Shown: in pieces, positions 55,201 to 64,000 of the stretch | How the letters are laid out: every line of letters starts with the position of its first letter | How positions within the stretch are numbered: position 1 is the stretch's first letter | From: Chrysaora quinquecirrha | Lineage: Eukaryota; Cnidaria; Scyphozoa; Semaeostomeae; Pelagiidae | NCBI GenBank assembly: GCA_014526335.1 | Contig: JACTAT010000281.1 | Coordinates: 1 to 64,000 of the forward strand | Length of the DNA stretch: 64,000 nucleotides | Direction: 5' to 3' | The notes under the pieces: model-generated | What the model saw: only the letters and a program-made list of their open reading frames with translations | The model's database searches: none | Told to the model about the DNA's origin: nothing | Translations under genes and position numbers: made by a program

Positions 55201-56345
55201 AGGAACCTACAAGTTGAAGGCCGAGAATTAATTAAATCATGCTAGTAAAGACAAAATTGTTAAAAAACACCAATTTAAATTGAAAAAGGCATTATCTGGG
55301 GGACATTATCTCAGATGGTTTTCGCAAGAACATCGCGCGTTTTTTGGCTGATAAAAAGATCATGAAAATATATTAGCTGTAAAATTCCAAATAGTGTTTT
55401 GTTACATAAGTTGCAACTGCAATCTGGTCCTCCCCATTGTTTGATAACCTTTTTAAAATTTTCTATGTTTTCGATCTTTCGGCCAATTTTTCCAAATTTG
55501 TTGACCTCGGAATAAAAGGGTTTTCGAACCACAAGTAGCTTGATAAATAAGGCATGTGATGTATTAGCTTGTTCGTCTACTTGTGCGCTGCAGCTTAAAA
55601 ATGTCTTGCATTATAGGGGATTTTAATCTTGACACCGTTGTATATAGCTAATTCAATGTTGGACAGGGCTATTTAATTATTCTATAAATGTGTTATTATT
55701 AATTGTTTATAGACCTTTTTGACGAATTGACAGTAATTGAACTTTTCTAAAGTTCTAGATAGAAAGTTTTCGATACCACATTCGTATTAAGCAACCATAA
55801 TTTATTTTGCTTGCAGTGTAACATCCATCTTTTTTATCTCATGAGACAACACTTCAATAGGAATTTCACCCCACGCCTTCAGTGCTCCCTGGTCGCACCC
55901 GTTTAGAACCGCAACTGGTTTCAAGAGGGGATAATAGAAGGAACAATGAACTAATAATATTCACAATTTTCTAACAAAGAATTAATTTCAATTACAGGTA
56001 TACCATCACTCCACGATTCTCATACTGGCAGATTATTCGTATACGTATGCTCCATGGCCTCCAGTCGCTGCGATGGTAGCTTTGAATTCTTTTGTACATG
56101 TATTCCTTTACTCGTATTATGCCAAATCAGCGATATCCTCTGGTATCAGTCCTGTATGGAAGAAAAGACTAACACAGTTACAAATAGTTCAGTTTTTTCT
56201 TGGACTATTACTTTGTACCAGTGGCTACTTATATCATGGCTTCTGTATTTATGGAATCTTTTATGGTGCAAGCATGGTCCTACTCTTCTCAAATTTTTAT
56301 TATCGGGCTTATGTTGCAGCACCACACGATAAAAAAGTTAGATAA
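52167..56345 (+). CDS. ELO-family very-long-chain fatty acid elongase (N-terminal exon missing)
   Basis: Three exons, 52167-52294, 53851-54069 and 55998-56345, joined in phase 0, give about 230 aa ending at TAA. Signatures in order: KYVELLDTVFMVFR (KxxExxDT box), FLH-VYHH split across the second junction (HxxHH, catalytic, di-iron-like), APWPPVAAMVALNSFVHVFL then YSYY, and TQLQIVQF. Several hydrophobic segments match a multi-spanning ER membrane enzyme. ELO proteins condense malonyl-CoA with acyl-CoA in the first step of C2 chain elongation. The first visible exon starts at an acceptor (TTTCTTACCAG) with two bases of a split codon, so at least one upstream exon (about 25-40 aa) is unseen. The C-terminus ends AAPHDKKVR, lysine-rich as in ER-retained elongases. 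Substrate is not predictable from this alone. Confidence 0.92.
52295..53850. other. Elongase intron, nothing recognised
   Basis: AT-rich; a short GCGAAT-type periodic patch (CGAATGCGA..., 53235-53410) recurs several times but no element is recognised. Confidence 0.4.
53851..54069 (+). CDS. Elongase exon (KxxExxDT)
   Basis: Acceptor CTCTTTTTTAG, donor CTCCAT|GTGAGT; 73 codons, phase 0/0. Contains LIYLVSKYVELLDTVFMVFR and ends SFLH, the first His of the catalytic histidine box. Confidence 0.93.
54070..54823. other. Elongase intron with an orphan minus-strand frame
   Basis: A 96-codon minus frame (54545-54835) starts next to the probable LTR and contains FVGSLFEVEDKHTQQILG and a C-terminal KRKYNEENQEEAGGRW. 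It could be the beginning of an element protein following the LTR. No family recognised. Confidence 0.35.
54824..55168 (-). mobile_element. Probable LTR, copy B (TGTAGTGAAAT...CA)
   Basis: 345 bp on the minus strand, from TGTAGTGAAATTTATC to GTGTCTCCGGCA. See copy A (39817-40229) for shared blocks. Inserted in the last elongase intron. Confidence 0.5.
55169..55997. other. Elongase intron, nothing recognised
   Basis: AT-rich. A 73-codon minus frame at 55311-55532 (contains KKVIKQWGGPDCSCNLCNKT) is unassigned. Confidence 0.35.
55998..56345 (+). CDS. Elongase terminal exon
   Basis: Acceptor TTTCAATTACAG; 115 codons plus TAA. Begins VYHHSTILILADYSYTYAPW, completing HVYHH, and contains NSFVHVFLYSYYAK and LTQLQIVQFFLG. 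Confidence 0.94.
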   Translation, partial: VYHHSTILILADYSYTYAPWPPVAAMVALNSFVHVFLYSYYAKSAISSGISPVWKKRLTQLQIVQFFLGLLLCTSGYLYHGFCIYGIFYGASMVLLFSNFYYRAYVAAPHDKKVR

Positions 56346-56925
56346 TTACTAAGCTGAGCTTCAGATTGATTGATAGTCGTGAAATGCGCGGATGCTAGTG
56401 CGGCGCCATGAGGCGATGGTAGTTAATTTCCCCCAGGTTGTCGAAGTACAAAAATTATTTTGTTATACTTTAAATGAAGTAGCTAATAATTCCCCACTTT
56501 CGACAAATTCTTTGCCATCTGGCGCCGCCCATTGCTGATGCTTCTGATAAACATTTTTCTTTACATACGCATTATATTACAATTTTAATCAGGTTATGCA
56601 ACCAAATTACCATGCAAGGATTATATTGCCTTTTACATTTCAAACTTTTTATAGCTTTAAAATGGATAGTATCCTGTATCCAATAGTTTACTGTTTTTGG
56701 TGGGAGGGTTGTTCAAACTCTGTACACTCTGTTACGAGAAAATTTAATGAGTTCTCAAATGACTCAAATTACGGTTGGTTGCGTAACCCTTTCTTGGCTT
56801 CACAATTTCTTTCTGAAAAATCGATTTTGGTACGGTATAGCTAATAAAATATGATACATCGATAAATGATATGTGTTTTTTGTCGTTATAAACCTGTCTG
56901 AGCGGTGGTGGGCGATGAGTACAAT
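56346..56925. other. Elongase 3' flank
   Basis: Presumed 3' UTR and intergenic sequence. An 82-codon frame at 56596-56844 has no recognisable family. Confidence 0.35.
56843..56848 (+). promoter_or_regulatory. Possible polyadenylation signal of the elongase
   Basis: AATAAA about 500 bp after the stop codon, inside CTAATAAAATATG. Plausible by distance only. Confidence 0.35.
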
Positions 56926-56929
56926 TAGA

Positions 56930-57060
56930 AAAAGATCCCAGTTCCTTTTCATATGATTGGCATGGACATAGTTGAACCTTTGAAAGTTACATCTCGTAAT
57001 AATACATACATTGTAACAGCAATAGACTAAGCTTGCTGAAGCAATATCAATCGCAGACCA
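56930..57060 (+). pseudogene. Retroelement integrase fragment
   Basis: The frame reads PFHMIGMDIVEPLKVTSRNN then TYIVTAID, the start of the catalytic core of Ty3/Gypsy-type integrases ('..GMDLVGPL..TSRGN.YIVTATDYF'), including its first Asp. A stop follows. Separate from the BEL/Pao relic downstream. Confidence 0.55.
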
Positions 57061-57199
57061 AATGAGTGGAAAGGTCAGGTAGACAGAAGGACACTTGATA
57101 CGATGTAAGCTATTTTCAAGAACGGGTTAGAGGCAAGAGAACAATGCCAGCAGAAAATCGAAGCAAGACACTTTTGAGCGTTAACTAAGAACCACCAGT

Positions 57200-59220
57200 C
57201 TTGATGCCCATTACCCACTGCTTCCTTTTATGACTATTGGAGGGCCAATCATTTGCACATTTTGCAAGAACTATCACGCCTTTGTTAAATGCAGTGCTGT
57301 GACGGAAAGGGTCATTTATCGAGAAATTGTCCGAGTAACGATCGCTGTTTCAAGTACGAGGATAGACATCATGATTAATTTAGCTGTCTACGTAGTTCCT
57401 ACCGTATGTGCTCCTGTTTGCAATCAACCTATAGCATGTACCTGAAATAATTGTCCTAATTTTCCTAGATTGCTACCCGCTGATTACCCAGACAAAAGCA
57501 ACGATCTACTGTCCATTCAGCTTCTAATTGGATCGGATTTTTTCTGGCTTTGGGAATGGGAAAGGTTGGCGCAAGTTGCTCCTATACCTATGGAGCCAAT
57601 ACTTGGATGGTCTTGCAAGGACCAATTCTAGGTTGCATGGAAATTTCCTCACAGGAACTATGCCAAACTCACGTTTTACGATTCAGCCGGAAAATTGTAG
57701 AGAAAAAAGACAAAGCATCACTAGACACAGAACTTTCACGATTTTTGGACTTAGAAAGTATAGGAGTTTCGCCAAAGCTAAACTCATTTGAACTTAATTG
57801 AAGGTATCAGGTTAAGCTTCCATGGAAACCTGAACATCCTTTGCTTCCCGATACCTATACACTTGTGAAGAAGCGCGTTGAAGGACAGATTTCCAAACTC
57901 AAACCGACACCAGATCTACTGCATGAGTATGACGCAATTATAAGGGGGGAACAAGAGCAGTTTGGTATCACTGTCATTGTCATTCGACCTGACAAAGAGA
58001 CAGCAAAGGTTCGAGTAGTTTTCGTTGCATCCACTCTAAATAATTCGGGAAAGTCTTTAAATAAATGTCTATATCCTGGGCTTGCTAAATACTGTAGCCG
58101 CAAATGTAACCAGATTCCGGTTGTACCCGATTGCTTTCTCTGCAGATATAGAGAAAGCCTTGTAAACGATCTCTATATACCAAGAAGACCGATATTGCAT
58201 TACGATTCCTGTGGTAGGCGCTAATGCAAAAGCAATTGATATGATCACCTATCGATTCTGCAGAGTTGTGTTTGGAGTCACGTACAGTCAATTTTTATTA
58301 AACAACTCTGCAATATCATTTTGAAAAATACCTCGAACGACATCCAGATGTTTGTAACAAGCTCTTGAATAAGTTATATGTCAATTCTGGAGATGATACC
58401 CTGGAAAAGGCTCAGCAATCATTTAACTAGTCAAGGGAAATTCACTCACTCAAAACAATCGCAAGTACGGATATGAAAACTTTTACAGGATCAAACTCTA
58501 AACTTGCATTACTTGAAGAACAATCATTCACTAACAAAAAAGTTGGGAAAATGTAACAATAGTCAAATCACAAAGCAAGGTTTAAGGTCTTGCTTGGAAT
58601 ACACGAAAGGATACAATTTTCTGTCAATTTCCAAAGATAGCTGAATTTGCCAAAAGTGTTTCTTCGTCTAAGAGAGATGTATTGAAAGTGATCAATGATC
58701 GAGCCATCGGTTTTTATTCCACCCATCTCTACCTCATTGAAGGTTTTCATGCAAGAGCTTTTTAATGCCAAACTCGAGTGGGATGTTTCACTTGTGACAC
58801 TCTGCTAACAAATGAAGCATTGTCATAAAACGATTGTCAGATGAAGCTGTACCTAAACAATGTTCAGACGAAATGAAAATTAAAGGCCTTTGAGTATAAC
58901 CGTCCTTTCAGTTACTGGCAATGAACCGATTGTAAGTGAAACGAAACTGTGGACTACAATCGTTAAAGTAATTACCAAAGGTTTTATTTGTATCATCTCT
59001 TATGTTCTACGGTTCATTGACAATCATACAGAAAATAATTGTCGTCGTAAAGAAGAAGATCTACTGCTGCCTGTTGATATAGTTTACAATGCTCGCTTCG
59101 CTCTGTTTGCTAAATCTTCTATTAAATTATTAACCAATAAGTGTAAGACATTGTTGGATGTTCTCATGTCCTTACGAAAACCTAGTCAATTATCTGCAAA
59201 TAAGATTCAAAGATATTGAT
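57200..59220 (+). pseudogene. BEL/Pao retrotransposon pol, decayed
   Basis: Ordered fragments: a Cys-rich knuckle-like piece CTFCKNYHAFVKC (57250-57290); an aspartic-protease-end piece, IGSDFFW ... EPILGW (57530-57630); the RT start, EHPLLPDTYTLVKKRVEGQI and LKPTPDLLHEYDAIIRGEQ (57830-57960); IRPDKETAKVRVVF followed by NKCLYPGLA (57985-58085); YRFCRVVFGVTYSQFLLNN (58250-58305); SSSKRDVLKV (58660-58690); and the post-RT block LWTTIVKVITKGFICIISYV with LRFIDN (58950-59030). This order is characteristic of BEL/Pao pol. Many stops and frameshifts; no LTRs were recognised. Confidence 0.78.
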
Positions 59221-59825
59221 TAATCTTTGATTTAGTTTGTGATTGAACATTTTCCTAAACATGATGTCAGTGTCAATCCTCCATATAGTCTATCGGTTAT
59301 GATTTGTCAGGTTTTTTTTTTCGTATATTGGTTTAACCAACCTTTCTCTCCAAATAAGTGGGTAATTTCCAAATACAGAGTTGAATAAACGTTGCTACCA
59401 CATTTAAAGATGGTAAAAACTTTAAGAATTTCATGAAATAGGTTTAGATGAAGTCCACCAGTGCCTGCTGCCGGCCGTTGCGGCCAAAACATTGACGCTT
59501 TTATGCACATCAAAATACTTTTTGTCTACAATACGCCATATGTCATTTAGAACTTTTATACTTGTTAAGATATGAAATTATGCATTTGAAAATGAAGTTT
59601 TGTGTTGATCTCTTTTGAATTTACTTTTGTGTATGTCACAAAACGAAAACACTAAAACTCTTGTGTATGTCATACAAGATATTTGTGCATGTTGGTTTTA
59701 TTTTGTGAAGCTCAAGCGCTATTTTTTTGAACACAAAGAAACATCATGGACGGATACCACTGTGTCGACTACGGCTTTTTTTTGGTTTTCTGGGTAAAAT
59801 GAGCACACCGCTGCATTTGCAACAG
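59221..59825. other. Intergenic, nothing recognised
   Basis: No gene or repeat recognised. Confidence 0.3.
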
Positions 59826-60014
59826 GTCAGCTTTTCAAGTAGCTTGTAAGGTTTTGTACGACGGCAGACGAAATATCAGCCTTCAGAGATGTTCTTCCGT
59901 CATCGAAGAAGCTGCAATATGAAACATATTACTGCATCGAAAATGCGACGAGCAATAGGACCAACTTGCGCCCGCCTTTCCTGTTTCCAAAGCCAGAAAA
60001 AATCCGATCCAGTT

Positions 60015-60490
60015 AGAAGCTGACGGGGCAATTGCTGATGGACAGGATCAAGGAAACAAGTACAACTCTGCAACAAATACTATTTGGGTACGATTTGAAT
60101 CAGGAGGCAGAGAATGGCCTTGTTCACAACCGAGATATTAGAAACACGTTGCAACATCTTATGAATTTTGCTGAACAAGATTCTCCTAGGCATGTGCAAG
60201 CGACTGTTGCTCAAAATTTTCAGTGTGTCCCATAGAAGTGACTGGTCGACAAGGAAGACCAGCTTACCTTGTTACACCTGAACAGATCATAGGTTTGCGT
60301 GCCCTTGCCATTTCCTGGAAGCAGGTTGCTTCTTTGCTCTGTCGATATCAGAACGAACTCTAAGGACGAGAAGGAAGGAATTTGAAATAGGAGAACAATA
60401 TACCGATGTTGACGACAAGCAACTTCATACAATCATTGAACGAATTAGAATCGGTGAAAAGCTTTTATCTGAAAATCGGTGAATCGGTGA
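60015..60490 (+). pseudogene. Second DDE-integrase relic, N-terminal half
   Basis: The frame at 60240-60360 reads GRPAYLVTPEQIIGLRALAI and SWKQVASLLC. After a frame change, RTRRKEFEIGEQYTDVDDKQ then LHTIIERIRI (60355-60450). This aligns with the helix-turn-helix of the integrase relic at 28800-29000 (GRRKYDITQSYLQDLKQNGM ... IVRRRNES ... DTRTDISNEQLD). The catalytic core is absent. Followed by a 30-bp tandem duplication (CGGTGAAAAGCTTTTATC, 60453-60500). Confidence 0.6.
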
Positions 60491-60769
60491 AAAGCTTTTA
60501 TCAGGCGCCCTACTGGTCAGATGAATTCATATACAGGGACGACGCATGTGACAGTCAGTGTCTCTGGACTCTGTAGGAAAAGCATTCCGCCAATTCAGAA
60601 GGCTAAGACGGAGACGTTATTCAGTAGAAGGACCAAATGCTTTGTGGTGAGTGCAAGTATCACCCCATGCGATGTCTGTGCAGTACGGTGGGGGATGTGC
60701 AGTAGGGTGGCTGATGTTCAGTACGGTAGGGGGATACCATGACGACTGTGGCTATTTTCGTTTGTGTAT

Positions 60770-61060
60770 CATCAGCATACATGCTCGCTGAGGAAAGTTG
60801 CAAACATTCTTCAAAGTCGTTAAGGTATATGATTAAGAGAAGGGGGCCTAGACAGGAACCCTGGGGAATAACACAGTTTACCCTCAAAGATTTAGAAGAT
60901 TCACCATTGATTTTTCAAAACCGTTTTCATTCAGTGAGGTAGGACCGAAACCAGGTAATAACCTTGCCCTGTACGCCATACCTAAGAGGTTTCTCGAGCA
61001 GAATTTTGTGATCCACCGTATTGAAGGTATTTTAAGATCTATAAACATGGTCATATTAAT
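60770..61060 (-). pseudogene. LINE reverse transcriptase fragment 1
   Basis: Minus frames give FIDLKNTFNTVDHKILLEK, VITWFRSYLTE, then VNCVIPQGSCLGPLLLIIYL and SMYADDTQT. These are RT blocks with the catalytic YADD. The conserved Ala-Phe-Asp is replaced by Thr-Phe-Asn and a stop follows YLTE. A dead CR1/L2-like copy. Confidence 0.78.
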
Positions 61061-61930
61061 CTTTTTGAAATCAATGTTAATAAACCATTCATCAGTACTT
61101 TTTACTTAGGATGTGATAGTTGAGCTAACAAATGCTGATTCTTTGTTAGCAGCTGTTTAACGCCCTGCGGCCACAAGGCAATTCGATCAAGGAATGAACC
61201 TAGACTAATCAGGATACCTGGTAACTGGTAATAGCTAGACATTGCCTATCGACTGTTAAGACTAATAATATTAATAATATTAAGAATAATATTAAGACTC
61301 TAGATGCAACGAAGAAAAGACACAGCAGTGGCTGTATCGGGGTCGTATTGGGGAAACACAATGCATCTAAGCAACATAACAATCTACTGATATACGCGAC
61401 ATCAACGCCGAGTAGGGATTCAAAGCTAGTAGACTTTTCTAGCGAGTCATCATCATCATCATCATTAATTTATTTTACGTGGGCAATTTACAAATATATA
61501 GCAAAATTACAGCTAATTTAGGCCTACAAAGATTTTATTAATACATCTAAAAAAAAATAGATTTACAATTATAAACCAGGCTAAAAACAAAAACAAGACA
61601 ATCGGACCTTCCCAGTGAGGTCGGAAGCGACGCTTACCACACAGAATGGGATGGCGTCGACGCCGCGCGAGGGAACCCCCAGACGCTACACCTAACTACG
61701 GGAAACGATCTCCGCAGTCCAAGGCCTGCATCATGAGGGGACATCCCACGCAGCGCACCCGCCACCCCAAACAGCAGCAGGGCATCGCCCCATCCCCACG
61801 AGAATGCCCACTAGACATTCATCCTGTTAGAAACCCAACTTGCGGAATATATGTTTTGCAGAGCCTACAGTTGCTCTTCAGTTACTATAAAGTTGTCTGG
61901 ATACAATCAGTTATTTTAAGGGCATCAGTC
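61061..61930. other. Gene-free stretch with a GC-rich block
   Basis: 61250-61300 has AATATT-rich repeats; 61445-61465 a short (ATC)n. 61610-61810 is a GC-rich block (GATGGCGTCGACGCCGCGCG...) standing out from the AT-rich surroundings, preceded on its left by AT-rich sequence with an A run. It may be the 3' end of another LINE or a SINE; not resolved. Confidence 0.4.
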
Positions 61931-61935
61931 ATGTT

Positions 61936-62560
61936 CTATATTATCATATGCAATGACGGTTTCGATCCTAAGGCCGACCGCATAAATAGTTGTATCGTCT
62001 GCATATTTACGGAATTTCGTTTCCTCCAGGAACATGAATATAAGTAATTCAGGTATATATTGAAACAAAGGGGTCCCAAGACTGATCCCTGAGGTACACC
62101 TAAGACGGCTTCTGCCAAACCATCTGCATTCGGTTTAACAATCATTGATGCGTGATTTAGACAGTCGAAGGTTTTAGAAAGGTCTGTCACGATGGTACCT
62201 GCAATGCCTTAACTGTCCATGAATTTTTGCAGACTTTCACAAAATTTAGAAATGCATGTTGTGTACTGTAGCCGTCCCTTAATAAACAAAGGAGTTAAGA
62301 CAAGCGTTGTGCAAATGGAGGCATCTGATCTTACATCAACCTTTCGTGAATTTTTGATACTAATGACAGAACTGTTATCGGTCGGTTGTTCTATTTTTTC
62401 CAGATGCATCCTATTTTTTAGATTTATATCTCCAGCTTTCAGCTCATCAGGAAAAGTACTTTTGGATAAACCAGAGTTGTAAAAATTTTGAATGATTTTA
62501 CGAAAGAGTTTTTCCTCCCGGTATGCAGTTGATTTGAGAAGCCATATTCTCAATTCAATT
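61936..62560 (-). pseudogene. LINE reverse transcriptase fragment 2
   Basis: On the minus strand 62553-62400 reads STFPDELKAGDINL and then K(N)RMHLEKIEQPTDNSSV, matching the '(FP.ELK.ADV.P.FK....NYRPISV)' start of RT. 62190-61936 reads TDLSKTFDCLNHASMI and VLGVPQGSVLGPLCFNIYLN. Frameshifts separate the parts and the finger/palm junction is deleted. Different sequence from fragment 1, so a separate insertion. Confidence 0.8.
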
Positions 62561-63096
62561 TTCTTATATGGACATCACCATCTATGATAGTGGAAAGCAT
62601 ATTGAATCTACTATATGTCATTTGTTGGCAGGTATAATGATTCATTACCTGAGATGCCTAAACTTTCAGTAATTTTTGCGAAAATCATTCTCAGAGCCCT
62701 TTCTAATCATTTTCCGTCTTAAATCAAAGTGATAGACTGTCTGTGCAGTCTTCCAACACTTATGATTATCGGTTTGATATCAAGGTAGATATTCTTATAG
62801 TAGTCAAATTTGACCTTACGTAGCAATTTCACGCTTTTGTTTCTTTCCTTTTCAGATTTCATGTCTTTCTCACTTGTCTTTATTGTACTTATTTCGTAGT
62901 TTCGTAGTTTTCAGTCACGAAAGGACCATCGTTTGCACGGACCTATATTTATGAGCGGCAGGGTCTACATACTGAAGTACCCCCGGGGATAGGAATCAGG
63001 AATGTTGTAACAAAAGATAGGAATTTCTATTCTCTCTTCGAACAATCTAAAGAGACAGATCATCAAATCTGGCAGTAGACAGGCAAAATCCTAAAT
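62561..63096. repeat. Flank with partial MITE end and ATAGAAATTCC motif
   Basis: 62900-62992 is a partial inverted copy of the 23091-23562 MITE end (CATACTGAAGTACCCCCGGG; shares GAGCGGCA and CAGTCACGAAA-like blocks). 63000-63042 carries AGGAATGTTGTAACAAAAGA then TAGGAATTTCTATTC, the inverse of the motif at 31055, 40684 and 47655. Confidence 0.55.
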
Positions 63097-63978
63097 GTCA
63101 TTTATAACTCTGGGTACCGGGGCGGGTTAGAATTGGTGGGGGTATGAAAACTAGTCAAAGGAAATAGGGGGGTATGAAAAATCTTTGGCAAGTTTTGAGA
63201 GGGTATGAAGTTTTTCAAATTTATTGTCTGGAGAAAATCAACTCAATGAGATGCAAATGTCTATTGATCATTAAAATTTTTTGAGATGTCATGTCTTTGA
63301 TACTTGTGACCATTATATGTAATTTAAATTAACAAAATTCAGAGATTTTTCTTTGCTTTGAGTTTTCCAAAGTTCTTTTCTTCTTTGCTGCATCCTTTTT
63401 AGCATTAGTAGCAGATGTTTTGCAAGAATAGTTTCAAGTTTTTTAGCAACATCCGAGGCCTTCCTGAGGCTTCCATCATGATCTGCAAATAAACCTTTTT
63501 CAAGGAGAAAATTAATCCCTCGAAGATGGAACTTTGGTAGCAGTTTGTCAAAATTCTCTGGACTCAGCATATCTATTTCAAGGACAAACTGGCTTTCTCC
63601 ACTTCTGATGCGATTTGCATATGATGCACCATCTTTGCAAAAATGTGAAGAACATCACATGCACTTTTAAGAAGCCTCTGTTTCTTTTCTTCTCCGACTT
63701 AGTGGCATTTGCTTTTTTTCTCTTTAAGGTACTTTTTTTTAAACAAGGAAAAGAAGTATTTTGCAGCATCAAGGTTAATCTCACCTGCAAGACTTGCAAG
63801 TTTATTAATGACAGGAATCTTCTATGATGTGGGCATAAATGATGGCTACTGGGGCATGAAATTTTTGACCAGTTTTTCAGTGGGGTATGATATTTTTAGA
63901 GAAAATTGAAAGGGGTGTGAAAACTATTGACCGCTTTAGGAAGTCTAACCCGCCCCGGTACCCAGAGTTATAAATGAC
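63097..63978. mobile_element. TIR element with CTCTGGGTACCGGGGCGGG ends carrying reading frames
   Basis: The ends are GTCATTTATAACTCTGGGTA followed by CCGGGGCGGGTTAGA, and the exact inverse at 63944-63978. Inside each end are GGGGTATGAAAA-type repeats. The centre (63313-63815) has minus-strand frames with protein-like composition: LASLAGEINLDAAKYFFSLF, LLKSACDVLHIFAKMVHHMQ, then LSPENFDKLLPKFHLRGINF and ASDVAKKLETILAKHLLLML, interrupted by two stops. No transposase signature is recognised. The frames could be captured host exons or an unknown element protein. Confidence 0.7.
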
Positions 63979-64000
63979 TGACCCCTAACTTGGAATCGGA

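Overview
The window is AT-rich eukaryotic DNA with spliced genes, GT-AG introns, dense microsatellites and a wide mix of transposable elements: Copia, chromodomain Gypsy, BEL/Pao, a Penelope-like endonuclease, CR1/L2-like LINEs, hAT-like and TA-inserting MITEs, and foldback elements. There is nothing bacterial (no operons, no Shine-Dalgarno sites, no CRISPR). The mix of mobile elements and the intron-rich genes fit an early-branching metazoan. An anthozoan cnidarian (coral or sea anemone) is my best guess, from family resemblance only.

Two host genes can be supported. (1) A PDZ-domain gene on the minus strand fills the left third of the window (start codon at 22305, stop at 298). Eight coding exons join in perfect phase to a 1146-nt reading frame (381 aa): an N-terminal PDZ domain of the PDLIM/ZASP/synaptopodin-2 kind, then a long polar, Ser/Pro-rich tail with no LIM domain. 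(2) An ELO-family very-long-chain fatty acid elongase lies on the plus strand (coding exons 52167-52294, 53851-54069 and 55998-56345). It has the KxxExxDT, HVYHH and NSFVHV signatures, but its N-terminal exon was not found.

Layout: 298-22305 is the PDZ gene. Its introns hold chromovirus and LINE debris (6.1-7.5 kb), a SINE (10.5 kb), a repeat also seen at 32 kb (12.6-13.0 kb), a foldback element (13.5-14.6 kb), MITEs and a truncated decamer-repeat element (20.4-21.5 kb). 22721-26773 is a decayed Copia element, minus strand, lying 0.4 kb upstream of the PDZ start codon. 27064-29130 is a decayed DDE integrase/transposase gene split by a MITE. 30.5-44.5 kb is almost pure repeat: foldback elements, GAT microsatellites, LINE and Penelope fragments, a perfect 548-bp direct duplication and an hAT-like MITE with an 8-bp target duplication. 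44959-46637 is a very young, gag-only LTR element. 49.4-52.1 kb holds two foldback elements with arms built of about 10-bp repeats; the second ends 55 bp before an elongase exon. 56.9-62.6 kb is a graveyard of BEL/Pao, integrase and LINE fragments. 63.1-64.0 kb is a terminal-inverted-repeat element carrying lysine-rich reading frames.

The genes do not form a pathway. The two host genes are independent, and most of the remaining sequence is mobile-element history. The most unusual features are the decamer-armed foldback family, the MITE whose removal restores a codon frame in the integrase relic, the near-identical LTR pair, and the three-copy conserved-peptide repeat that forms a palindrome at 32 kb.
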